7,543 bases of DNA, taken from WVWW01 sp041568335 (GTDB taxonomy: Bacteria > Acidobacteriota > Polarisedimenticolia > Polarisedimenticolales > Polarisedimenticolaceae). Under the pieces are notes generated by a model. It worked only from the letters and a program-made list of their open reading frames with translations. It made no database searches and was not told the DNA's origin. Position 1 is the first letter of the stretch; the number at the start of each line of letters is the position of its first letter. Shown piece after piece: positions 1-6,314 of this stretch. Both the position numbers and the translations under genes were made by a program. The stretch is from assembly GCA_041568335.1 (NCBI GenBank), contig JBFFZZ010000148.1, positions 1 to 7,543 on the forward strand, read 5' to 3'.

Positions 1-1476
1 CGCTGCCGCTTCGCGCCGGTCTGGCGAGGCGAGACGGATGAGCCGCCGGTGCTTCCGGACACCGCGGCTTCGGCCTTGATCGAGGCGATGCGGGATCCCG
101 ACCCCGGCGTCCGGTTCGCCGCAACCTACGCTTTCTCCCGATACGGGGACGCACGCGCCCGGGATGCGCTCCTCGAAGCCGCGACCGCCGAACAGGAGCG
201 CATCCGCCTGTTTGCCGTACGCGGTCTCGGGCACGTTGCGGACGAAACCACGTTGCCCCATTTGGTCGCGCGCCTGAAGGACGCGAGCCCCGGTGTCCGC
301 GTCGAGGCCGTCGGTGCGCTGCGTCGAGCCGGAGCGTCCGAGTTACTCAAAGCCGTCGTGGACGACCCTTCATTTCATGTCCGCGCCGCGGTCGCGAACG
401 CGCTGGCGGACGACACCTCCGTCGGTTCTCGCGAGTCGCTTCTCCGGTTGACCGACGACCCGTCGGTGACGGTTCGCTCCGCGGCGATCGAGGCCCGTGC
501 AACACGTGCCGCAGCGACCGGCCGGGAGCGCACGGAGTTGCTCGGTGACATCGAAACGTGGGCCGCGGACGACGACTGGCGGATCCGCGCGGCGGCCGCC
601 CGCGCGGCCGCGGTCTTGGAGCACGAGGCGGCGATCGCCGCGGCGTTCGGCGACGCCGAAACCCGTGTCCAGACGGCGGTGCTCGCGGGATTGGACGGAA
701 GCTCGGCCGGAGACGACGTCGTGGCGGCCGCGATCGCGCGCGACGACCTGGCCGTTCGGGGAACGGCGATCCCGTTGCTGGCCGACCGCGATCATCTCGA
801 TCGTGTCGCGTTGATGAGCGGGGCCTACGATGCGTCGCCCGGCGACGATTGGGTCGAGGTCCGCGAGAGTCTCGCCGACGCACTGGCCGGAATCGACGGC
901 GCCGAGCGGCTGCTGCGGCGCATGATCCGCGAGGACCCCGCGCCTTCGGTGCGTGGCAAGGCGGCGGCGGCGTTGGGCGAAACCCTGCCCGAGCGGGCCG
1001 CCGGGCCCGCCTACCCGGCGTCCCGCTGGATCGTCGTCGACACGGATCCGGGCACCCAGGTCGATCTCGAGACGCCGCACGGCACGATGCGCATCACGCT
1101 GTTGTCCGAGGAAGCCCCGATCCACGTCGCGGCATTCCTGGAACGCGTCGATGCCGGGTTCTACGACGGGTTGATCTGGCACCGCGTCGTCTCGAACTTC
1201 GTCATCCAGGGAGGGGATCCGCGCGGCGACGGCTGGGGCAGCGGAGGAGAGAGTCTCCGCGACGAGATCAACACCGTCCGCTACGTACGCGGCACGCTCG
1301 GGATGCCCAAGGCGGGCAAGGACACCGGCGGTTGTCAGTTGTTCATCACCCACGTCCCGACACCGCACCTCGACGGCAACTACACGGTCTTCGGCCAGGT
1401 CGTCGACGGGCTCGACGTCATCGATGCGATCGAGGTCGGCGACGCGATCCTGAGTCTCCGCCGCGTCGGCGTGTAA
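1..1476 (+). CDS. HEAT-repeat protein with C-terminal cyclophilin-type peptidyl-prolyl isomerase domain (5' end missing)
   Basis: The frame is open from base 1 to the TAA at 1474-1476, so the gene enters from the left. A GTG at 49 is possible, but it lacks a clear ribosome site and sits inside a repeat, so the true start is probably upstream. Numbering from that GTG, residues about 10-312 hold at least nine HEAT/PBS-lyase-like helical repeats with the recurring pattern D-P-x-x-x-V-R-x-x-A, for example DPDPGVRFAA, DASPGVRVEA and EDPAPSVRGKA. Residues about 340-475 are a cyclophilin domain. WHRVVSNFVIQGGD carries the catalytic Arg379, Phe384 and Gln387 (Arg55, Phe60, Gln63 of human CypA), and CQLFITHVPTPHLDGNY matches the second half of the active site. 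The Trp121 position is His, as is tolerated in bacterial enzymes. The domain should catalyse cis-trans proline isomerisation, with the HEAT solenoid as a protein-binding scaffold. Any export signal would lie outside the window. The domain calls are firm; the client is unknown. Confidence 0.93.
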   Translation, partial: RCRFAPVWRGETDEPPVLPDTAASALIEAMRDPDPGVRFAATYAFSRYGDARARDALLEAATAEQERIRLFAVRGLGHVADETTLPHLVARLKDASPGVRVEAVGALRRAGASELLKAVVDDPSFHVRAAVANALADDTSVGSRESLLRLTDDPSVTVRSAAIEARATRAAATGRERTELLGDIETWAADDDWRIRAAAARAAAVLEHEAAIAAAFGDAETRVQTAVLAGLDGSSAGDDVVAAAIARDDLAVRGTAIPLLADRDHLDRVALMSGAYDASPGDDWVEVRESLADALAGIDGAERLLRRMIREDPAPSVRGKAAAALGETLPERAAGPAYPASRWIVVDTDPGTQVDLETPHGTMRITLLSEEAPIHVAAFLERVDAGFYDGLIWHRVVSNFVIQGGDPRGDGWGSGGESLRDEINTVRYVRGTLGMPKAGKDTGGCQLFITHVPTPHLDGNYTVFGQVVDGLDVIDAIEVGDAILSLRRVGV

Positions 1477-1487
1477 ACTGAATCGTC

Positions 1488-1493
1488 GGAGGT
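1488..1493 (+). promoter_or_regulatory. Ribosome binding site GGAGGT for the GTG start at 1501
   Basis: GGAGGT is a near-perfect Shine-Dalgarno sequence 7 nt before the GTG at 1501. It supports that non-ATG start. The 24-nt gap after the upstream stop also contains TAAACT (1474-1479), which resembles a -10 box, but no matching -35 was found. Co-transcription with the upstream gene is therefore as likely as a separate promoter. Confidence 0.75.
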
Positions 1494-1500
1494 AGCCGTC

Positions 1501-2304
1501 GTGTTCAAGACGCCGTTCGCCACGATCGTCGTCGCGTTGACCTGCAGCGGATCGGCGGCCGAGACGATCGAGCTCGACCGCTGCATCGCGGGAAAGTGCC
1601 ACCGCAACGGCCGCTATGACGCGGTTCAGATCACCGACACGCATTTCATCGTCTATATCGACGCCGATCGTTGCCCGGGTCACGACACGCACTGCCCGAC
1701 GAGCTACGACGCGTTCACGACGCCGGACGGCACGCATGTGGATACCGGGGACTATGTGCTCGGCAAGAAGACGCGCGACACGATCAAGGTCTATGTGCCG
1801 AGGCAGTACAAGGGTCTCTACGTCAAGGGCATCAACGGCAGCACCCGAGACGACTTGCTGCCGCTCACCGACTTCGAGGACTTCAGCCGCGCCCGCAACG
1901 TCGTGACGCGTCGGCCGGCTGTCGAGACCAGCATCGACGCGCTCTTCGACATGGTGTCGAAGGCGTTCGAGACGAAGGACGCCGAGCGCGCGGCTGCCGC
2001 CTATGCGGAGGATGCGACGTACATGGGCGAGGGCGACACGATTCGCGGACGGACCGCCATACGAGAGGTGTTCGCCGGGGTGTTCGACCGCGCTCGAGAC
2101 CAGGGCCAGTTGTTGACGATGACCTTCGAGCGAGGCGAGCGTTGGGTCGAGGGACGGCTGGCGTACGAGACGGGGTACTTCACGCTGACGCGCCGCGGTC
2201 CCGAAGGGGAGCGGGTCAGCCGGGGGAAGTTCGTCGTGGTCGCGCGGTTCACCGAGGGCCTCGGATGGCGTTTTCAGGTGGAGTCTTACTCGCTCGTGCC
2301 CTGA
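1501..2304 (+). CDS. Secreted protein: unrecognised Cys-containing N-terminal domain plus SnoaL/DUF4440-like C-terminal domain
   Basis: This 267-residue protein starts at GTG 1501, behind a strong ribosome site. Residues 1-20 (MFKTPFATIVVALTCSGSAA) look like a short Sec signal peptide with cleavage after Ala20. Cys15 is not in a good lipobox (Ala at -3, Thr at -1), so a lipoprotein is less likely. Residues 21-135 form a domain I do not recognise. It has four cysteines (28, 33, 58, 65) that could form two disulfides in the periplasm, and a mainly beta-like pattern. Residues about 143-267 read as a SnoaL-like/DUF4440 alpha+beta cone: a helix with AFETKDAERAAAAYAEDATYM, then IRGRTAIREVFAG, then alternating strands ending WRFQVESYSLVP. 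Such domains include small-molecule-binding proteins and cyclases, and most DUF4440 members have no proven reaction, so no substrate is proposed. It lies 24 nt after the HEAT-cyclophilin gene and may share its transcript, so it is a possible client of that isomerase (inference). Confidence 0.85.
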   Translation: MFKTPFATIVVALTCSGSAAETIELDRCIAGKCHRNGRYDAVQITDTHFIVYIDADRCPGHDTHCPTSYDAFTTPDGTHVDTGDYVLGKKTRDTIKVYVPRQYKGLYVKGINGSTRDDLLPLTDFEDFSRARNVVTRRPAVETSIDALFDMVSKAFETKDAERAAAAYAEDATYMGEGDTIRGRTAIREVFAGVFDRARDQGQLLTMTFERGERWVEGRLAYETGYFTLTRRGPEGERVSRGKFVVVARFTEGLGWRFQVESYSLVP

Positions 2305-2378
2305 GACCGTTTTGCCCCGTATCGCGATCGATTCTCGGGTGCGCGCCAAACCCGCCTGCACGCCGCGGCGCATGCGCG

Positions 2379-2384
2379 TATCCT
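2379..2384 (+). promoter_or_regulatory. Weak candidate -10 box (TATCCT) upstream of the SEC-C gene
   Basis: The 123-nt gap 2305-2427 holds no gene. TATCCT at 2379-2384 matches four of six positions of the sigma-70 -10 consensus. No convincing -35 box lies at the right distance. Two overlapping perfect GC palindromes (2361-2370 CGCCGCGGCG and 2368-2377 GCGCATGCGC) sit directly upstream where an operator could be. No rho-independent terminator for the preceding gene is visible. This is a tentative call. Confidence 0.25.
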
Positions 2385-2415
2385 CTAGACGAACGGCCGC
2401 ACAGGCCAAGCACGC

Positions 2416-2419
2416 GAGG
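2416..2419 (+). promoter_or_regulatory. Ribosome binding site GAGG for the ATG at 2428
   Basis: GAGG lies 8 nt before the ATG at 2428. That start places the SEC-C motif at the extreme N-terminus, where this motif is often found. An ATG at 2424 is in a different frame and is not used. Confidence 0.6.
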
Positions 2420-2427
2420 CTCGATGG

Positions 2428-3048
2428 ATGAAGGTGTCACGTAACGCACCCTGCCCATGCGGCAGCGACGAGAAGTTCAAGAACTGCTGCGGTACGGGGG
2501 ACAAGACCCGCGCCGGTTTGGCGGGTGGACGGATCCTGGCCGTGATCGTCGGCCTCGCCGTGATCGGTGGTGTGGCGATCGCGATCAACACGTTCCGTAC
2601 GGCCGATCTCTCGCCCCAGCCGTACGTCTACGACGCGGAAAACGACCAGTACTTCGATCCCGTCCACGGCCACATGCATCCGGGTCGCCCACCGCAGGAT
2701 CCCGGGCAGGCGGGCCAGGCGAGCCACGAGGGTCGGCCCGCGGGTCTTTCGGGGCCGACGCCGATCCCCTGGGAGTACGACGCGGCGAAGAACCAGCACT
2801 ACAATCCCGACCACGGCCACTGGCACGCGGGCCCGCCGCCGGATCAGCCCGATGGCGCGGCCACCCCGCCGGCCGCCGCGTTGCCGCCGCTCGCCGCGGC
2901 GGATCCGGGAGCCGCGAACGTCCCGCCGGGAAACGCTCCCGCCGACTGGGAGTACGACCCGGAAAACGACCGCCACTGGAATCCGAAAACGCGGACGTGG
3001 AACGAGGGCATGCCACCGCTCGAGGCGTTTATGTCGGACGCGGACTGA
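2428..3048 (+). CDS. Membrane-anchored SEC-C zinc-motif protein with three 25-residue WEYD/HGHWH repeats
   Basis: This is a 206-residue protein. Residues 4-22 (SRNAPCPCGSDEKFKNCCG) are a SEC-C motif. Cys9, Cys11, Cys20 and Cys21 bind zinc, as in the C-terminus of SecA and in many stand-alone proteins. Residues about 36-53 (ILAVIVGLAVIGGVAIAI) are one transmembrane helix. Basic residues before it suggest the SEC-C part is cytoplasmic and the rest lies outside the inner membrane. The outer part carries three related repeats at residues 65-89, 114-138 and 173-197. They share the pattern W/Y-x-Y-D-x-x-x-[ND]-x-x-[YW]-[FN]-[DN]-P-x-x-x-x-x-[WM]-[HN]-x-G-x-P-P, and the first two contain HGHMH or HGHWH. 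Pro/Ala/Gly-rich linkers separate them. I recognise no family for the repeat, which loosely resembles a WW-type aromatic mini-domain. A role at the Sec translocon or ribosome is suggested by SEC-C but unproven. It converges on the di-haem gene, with 4 nt between the stops. Confidence 0.88.
   Translation: MKVSRNAPCPCGSDEKFKNCCGTGDKTRAGLAGGRILAVIVGLAVIGGVAIAINTFRTADLSPQPYVYDAENDQYFDPVHGHMHPGRPPQDPGQAGQASHEGRPAGLSGPTPIPWEYDAAKNQHYNPDHGHWHAGPPPDQPDGAATPPAAALPPLAAADPGAANVPPGNAPADWEYDPENDRHWNPKTRTWNEGMPPLEAFMSDAD
2620..2694 (+). repeat. WEYD-type protein repeat, copy 1
   Basis: This copy encodes residues 65-89, beginning PYVYDAENDQYFDP and followed by HGHMH and a GRPP end. It is the first of three in-frame copies in the SEC-C membrane protein. 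It is the most divergent at its start (YVY in place of WEY). Confidence 0.8.
2767..2841 (+). repeat. WEYD-type protein repeat, copy 2
   Basis: This copy encodes residues 114-138, beginning PWEYDAAKNQHYNPDHG and followed by HWHAGPPP. It begins 147 nt after copy 1 begins. The HGHWH cluster could bind a metal ion (inference). Confidence 0.82.
2944..3018 (+). repeat. WEYD-type protein repeat, copy 3
   Basis: This copy encodes residues 173-197, beginning DWEYDPENDRHWNPKT and followed by RTWNEGMPP. It begins 177 nt after copy 2 begins. The aromatic frame and terminal G-x-P-P are kept, but the His cluster is replaced by TRTWN. The structural core is therefore probably the aromatics rather than the histidines. 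Confidence 0.8.
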
Positions 3049-3055
3049 AGCTTCA
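3046..3055. other. 10-bp palindrome containing both convergent stop codons
   Basis: TGAAGCTTCA is a perfect palindrome. Its left TGA ends the + strand SEC-C gene and its right TCA is the TGA stop of the - strand di-haem gene. A further short stem follows (CGGAC 3056-3060 with GTCCG 3071-3075, 10-nt loop), but there is no U-tract on either strand, so it is not a convincing terminator. Confidence 0.7.
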
Positions 3056-6000
3056 CGGACAGACAGCCGTGTCCGCCGCGCCCCGAGCATCCCCGAGCGT
3101 CGCGACGCCGCACCCGTTCTTGACTCGAACGAGGTAGAAGTAGCCGTCTCCCGCGACGGGGTCCGCACGCGTGTCGGTGTACGCGGTGTCCGGCATCGGT
3201 CCATTCACGCAAGTCGTCGTGCCGATACCGGAGGATCGCAGTGCCGAGAGCGACCCGCCCAGGACGTCGTGCGCCCGTCCCGGTCCCGAGACCCCGCCCT
3301 GATCGCCCCAGCTCAGCTCGGTCAGGCCCGGTTTGGCGAGCGCCAGATCCGTGATCGTGACCACCGGCGCCCACGAGCCCGGATCGGCAGCAGCGCAGTC
3401 GTCGCCGTCGAGGACGACGTCCTCGTCGAGATCGCCTCCGAGCCGCGGACCCGAGTCCAGCGTGACGCACGTGAAGGTGATCGGCCCGGTTGCGGCTTGC
3501 CGTAAGACCGTGGTCGTGACCGGCGGTTCCGCCGCGGCATCGGTACTCCATTCGCCCCCGTCGAGGTGCCAGCGCCGCATGCGGCCGCCCGACAACGCGG
3601 CGGCGATCAGCTCGCAATGCCGGTTGTTGTCGTCGCGATCGCCCAGCCCGATCAACGTCGTGAGCAAAGCCTCGTCGTCGACCGAGCCGGTGGGCGGCGC
3701 TCCCATCGGAACCGTCACCTGCCGCCCGACCGATGGTTTGATTCCCGTCGGGAAGAAAAACATGAACGTCGAGATGTCCCGCAGCTCTCGCGCCTGGTTG
3801 TCATCGGGCAGCGTGAACACGCTGTTCGACAGGAAGCGGAACATGTCGGGAACCGAACCGTCGTGGATCAGACCGAACCCCGATTTCGTCTCGGTGACCG
3901 GCCCCATCGGGTCGGGGAGCACCGGCCCGATCTTGTCGTACATGTTCCTGAGGTGCGGGATCTCGAGGTCGCTGTGCGGTGACTGGTCGGCATCGCCGTT
4001 GAACAAGGCGGATGCCATCGGGGACGTCGGCTCCGTCGGAGTCACGCCCCCGAGCTTCCCGCCGCCCGCACCGAACGGGTGGGTGTGGCACGCGAGGCAG
4101 GGTTGGCCGGCGTCGGACGGAAATCCGTCGAACAGCAGGCGGCCCTCGGTCGGGTTGCCCGCACGGATCGCCCCGAACGGTTGCACCTCGCAGTTCGGGT
4201 CGACGCTGCGCGGAGGGCAGGGGGTCGTGTCGTTGACGTTCCGGTACGGGTTCGGTGGCATGGCGATCGCGAGGGCGAATTGGCGGAAGCGCTCCATGTC
4301 GACCGAGCTCAGTCCCGCCGGCTGGTTGTTGATCGGCCCGATGTCTTCCTTGCCCAGCAGACCGACAAACGCCGGGTTGAAGTCGTTCATCGTCGGACGG
4401 TCACCGCGCCAGTGCAGCGGCTCGAGCATCGCGCGCAGCGTCTGCGTGGTCATCGGCCCCTTTTGCGGGTCGAACCCCTCGTGCGCCGCGCAGAACGCGG
4501 GATCGCACTCCACCGGAACGCCGGCGTTGGGAACCACGAATCGAACGTTGTCCATTTGTTTCGAGTACGGGACCATTTCGCCGGTCGGGTCGCCGAGATC
4601 CCAGGCCAGCCCGTCGTGGTCGCCCGACAGATGGCAGCTCGCGCACGAGGCGTCTCCGTGCCCGGAAGAATCAATCCCGTCGTAGAGGAACCGGCGGCCC
4701 AGCCGTGTGTCTTCCGAGCTGGGATCGTGCAGCGGGATCGTCTCGAGCAGCGTCAGCGTCGACGCCTGGACGACGGCGAGGGAGTGGGAGATGCGGTTGA
4801 GGACGTAGAGCCGGTCGTGATCCTCGTGCAACACGACACCGGTCGGTCCTTCTCCCGTCTCGACGACGTCGGGCGCGGCGCGGGAGGCGCCGAAGATACA
4901 GCTTCCGGTCAGACAGGCACCTGAGACACGAAAGACCTTGCGCGAGCCGATCGCCGTCAGGTACCCCGTGCTCCCGGTCGAGTTCCAGACCATCATCCCC
5001 GGTTGCGAGACGCTGGCCATCCGCTCGGCCAGGTTGGTCGCCGGGTCGCTCGCGCGATTGATGTGCGTGTTGAGGTCGAGCCTGGTGACCGAGTTGCCCG
5101 CTCCCGGATCGACGATCGACAACTGGTTGTCGACGACGTGACCCTGGACACCGAGCGGGTGCTCGAAGCGCACGTGGTTGCGCGCGTCGGTATTGGGAAC
5201 GTAGATCCGGCCGGTCCCGGGTTGGATCGAGACATCGAAAAGCGCCGTGCCGAGATGATCGACCTCGGTCACCACCAGTGTCGTCGCGTTGATCGAGAAC
5301 AGGTCGTGATCCGGTAGCCGGTAGGGCAAACAGGGCGACCAATCGGAGCCGGCCTCGTCGGCCCACCGCGTGTTCGCCTCGTCCCAGCTCACGATCAGGG
5401 CCACCGGAGGATCCTCGTTGGGCCCGGGATCGGTCAACGCGGGATTGCGCGCGATCCCCATCGGCAACGGCGGGTAGCTCGGCGGGTTGCCATTGCAGGT
5501 GATGTCGGTCAGGTTCAGCGCGGCCAACCGCGATGGGCTCAGACCCGACTGGTTGTTCTCGAAGATGATCTCGGCGTTGACGACGGTCGTCTGGTTCCCC
5601 GAACGCAGCGCGACGGCGTACACACGGGTCCCATCGGTCGCCAGCGCGCGGATGTCGCGCGCGAACAACGGCACCACCGTCGGCGCGGTGCCGAGGCTCG
5701 CCAGGTCATAGACCTTGACCGCGTCCTCCTGGGAGACCGCCACGAACGCCTTGCCGGCGGCGAACGCGACGTCGGTGGGCTCGTCGCCCACGTCGAGCGT
5801 CTGCGTCACGGTACCCGCCGTCAGATCGACGATGCTGATCGAGTCGGAGAGGTTGTTGACGACCCACGCTTCGGTGTCGCTCCGGGCGATCACGGTCACC
5901 GGCTCCAGGCCGACCGGGATCGCCGCCTCGTGGGTCAGCGATCCGTCCATCTCGATCGTCCAGACCTCGAGCAGCGCGTCCGGCGTGTTGACCGCCAGCA

Positions 6001-6148
6001 ACCGGCCGCCCAAAGGCGTCATCGCGAGCGGGTGCACGTGGGATGATTCGAAGTTGACGTACGTGGCCGCGCCCGCCGGCGAGCAAATCACCGCGAGTCC
6101 GGCGACCCCGATGGCCAGCGCGCCAAGCAAAACCGGATTCCGCCCCAT
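3053..6148 (-). CDS. Secreted YVTN beta-propeller / di-haem cytochrome c peroxidase-like protein with Ca-type motif and FN3-like tail
   Basis: This 1031-residue protein starts at ATG (6148 to 6146). Residues 1-28 are a Sec signal peptide with a hydrophobic core (LLGALAIGVAGLAVI) and likely cleavage after Ala28. Residues about 30-480 are a beta-propeller with YVTN-type repeats, for example TEAWVVNNLSDSISIVD (92-108), GKAFVAVSQEDAVKVYD and DRLYVLNRISHSLAVV. Residues about 490-800 are a bacterial cytochrome c peroxidase/MauG-like region. Haem site 1 is CASCH (Cys502-His506) followed by DGLAWDLGDPTG, and haem site 2 is CLACH (Cys684-His688). LRNMYDK and GFGLIHDGSVPDMFRFL resemble the family's LRN and HDGS segments. 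Residues about 903-922 (DLDEDVVLDGDDCAAADPG) resemble the Asp-rich MopE/thrombospondin-3-type motif. Residues about 930-1031 are an FN3-like module (LSWGDQ, LGGSLSAL, GYFYLVRVKNGCG). The haems imply periplasmic or surface electron transfer or peroxide chemistry; the substrate is unknown. The gene diverges from the alcohol dehydrogenase. Confidence 0.92.
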   Translation of the reverse strand: MGRNPVLLGALAIGVAGLAVICSPAGAATYVNFESSHVHPLAMTPLGGRLLAVNTPDALLEVWTIEMDGSLTHEAAIPVGLEPVTVIARSDTEAWVVNNLSDSISIVDLTAGTVTQTLDVGDEPTDVAFAAGKAFVAVSQEDAVKVYDLASLGTAPTVVPLFARDIRALATDGTRVYAVALRSGNQTTVVNAEIIFENNQSGLSPSRLAALNLTDITCNGNPPSYPPLPMGIARNPALTDPGPNEDPPVALIVSWDEANTRWADEAGSDWSPCLPYRLPDHDLFSINATTLVVTEVDHLGTALFDVSIQPGTGRIYVPNTDARNHVRFEHPLGVQGHVVDNQLSIVDPGAGNSVTRLDLNTHINRASDPATNLAERMASVSQPGMMVWNSTGSTGYLTAIGSRKVFRVSGACLTGSCIFGASRAAPDVVETGEGPTGVVLHEDHDRLYVLNRISHSLAVVQASTLTLLETIPLHDPSSEDTRLGRRFLYDGIDSSGHGDASCASCHLSGDHDGLAWDLGDPTGEMVPYSKQMDNVRFVVPNAGVPVECDPAFCAAHEGFDPQKGPMTTQTLRAMLEPLHWRGDRPTMNDFNPAFVGLLGKEDIGPINNQPAGLSSVDMERFRQFALAIAMPPNPYRNVNDTTPCPPRSVDPNCEVQPFGAIRAGNPTEGRLLFDGFPSDAGQPCLACHTHPFGAGGGKLGGVTPTEPTSPMASALFNGDADQSPHSDLEIPHLRNMYDKIGPVLPDPMGPVTETKSGFGLIHDGSVPDMFRFLSNSVFTLPDDNQARELRDISTFMFFFPTGIKPSVGRQVTVPMGAPPTGSVDDEALLTTLIGLGDRDDNNRHCELIAAALSGGRMRRWHLDGGEWSTDAAAEPPVTTTVLRQAATGPITFTCVTLDSGPRLGGDLDEDVVLDGDDCAAADPGSWAPVVTITDLALAKPGLTELSWGDQGGVSGPGRAHDVLGGSLSALRSSGIGTTTCVNGPMPDTAYTDTRADPVAGDGYFYLVRVKNGCGVATLGDARGAADTAVCP
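4085..4099 (-). other. Second haem c attachment motif (CLACH)
   Basis: Codons for Cys684 to His688 of the di-haem protein. The motif is followed by THPFGAGG. The 182-residue distance from the first motif is in the general range for two-domain bacterial peroxidases. Confidence 0.88.
4631..4645 (-). other. First haem c attachment motif (CASCH)
   Basis: Codons for Cys502 to His506 of the di-haem protein, preceded by SSGHGDAS and followed by LSGDHDGLAWDLGD. This is the usual setting of the N-terminal haem in the peroxidase/MauG superfamily. Confidence 0.88.
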
Positions 6149-6155
6149 CGCCCTG

Positions 6156-6161
6156 CCTCCC
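6156..6161 (-). promoter_or_regulatory. Ribosome binding site GGGAGG for the di-haem gene
   Basis: On the - strand GGGAGG lies 7 nt before the ATG whose A is at 6148. It fixes the start that gives a complete signal peptide. Confidence 0.75.
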
Positions 6162-6193
6162 TAGAGGACCCCCCGATTCGAGAAACTACGATC

Positions 6194-6212
6194 GTTCCCC
6201 TCGAAAGGGAAC
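6194..6212. other. Inverted repeat in the divergent intergenic region
   Basis: GTTCCC (6194-6199) and GGGAAC (6207-6212) are exact inverted copies around a 7-nt centre. The element lies about 46 nt upstream of the di-haem start. It could be a leader hairpin of that gene or a binding site for a dimeric regulator. No U-tract follows, so it is not a terminator. Confidence 0.45.
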
Positions 6213-6271
6213 ACCTCGTCTCCGAAGCCCGTCGAAATCCGGTCAACCTTGTGTCGTCGGGCCCGGACTGC

Positions 6272-6290
6272 GGTAATCTTGCCCCGGGCA
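6272..6290 (+). promoter_or_regulatory. Candidate promoter/operator of the alcohol dehydrogenase gene
   Basis: GGTAAT (6272-6277) matches four of six -10 positions and lies 17 nt after TTGTGT (6249-6254), a poor -35. Just downstream, TGCCC-C-GGGCA (6280-6290) is an 11-bp dyad that could be an operator. The palindrome CGGGCCCG (6258-6265) lies between the two boxes. GC-rich dyads arise by chance in such DNA, so this is tentative. Confidence 0.25.
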
Positions 6291-6300
6291 CCCACGTACG

Positions 6301-6306
6301 GGAGAG
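6301..6306 (+). promoter_or_regulatory. Ribosome binding site GGAGAG deciding the ATG at 6315
   Basis: GGAGAG ends 8 nt before the ATG at 6315. The frame is open further upstream to a TTG at 6249, but those 22 codons (MCRRARTAVILP...) match nothing in zinc alcohol dehydrogenases. Starting at 6315 gives the family's normal N-terminus. Confidence 0.75.
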
Positions 6307-6314
6307 ATTCCGGT

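Noticed and set aside
1528..1548. Lipoprotein signal around Cys15 of the SnoaL-fusion protein
   Set aside because: The residues before Cys15 are A-L-T, without Leu/Val/Ile at -3 or a small residue at -1. An ordinary signal-peptidase site after Ala20 fits better.
2361..2377. Overlapping palindromes CGCCGCGGCG and GCGCATGCGC upstream of the SEC-C gene as a terminator
   Set aside because: They cannot both form at once, have no loop of useful size and no following U-tract. CG-rich palindromes are common by chance in such DNA.
370..2409. A long open frame on the - strand (about 680 codons) opposite the HEAT-cyclophilin and SnoaL-fusion genes
   Set aside because: Its translation is Arg/Val/Asp-rich, with no recognisable domain and no convincing start site. 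It spans two genes with clear protein families on the other strand. Long antisense frames are expected in G+C-rich coding DNA.
4462..4500. A possible third haem site (FCAAHEGF) in the di-haem protein
   Set aside because: The sequence is C-A-A-H and lacks the second cysteine of CXXCH. The nearby cysteines (ECDPAFC) more likely form a disulfide.
3333..4685. A 450-codon open frame on the + strand inside the di-haem gene
   Set aside because: It is antisense to a region with two clear CXXCH motifs and conserved peroxidase segments. Its own translation is Ser/Arg/Pro-rich and matches nothing.
6249..6314. A 22-codon N-terminal extension of the dehydrogenase from TTG 6249
   Set aside because: It has no ribosome site, its residues are unlike the family, and GGAGAG sits correctly before the ATG at 6315.
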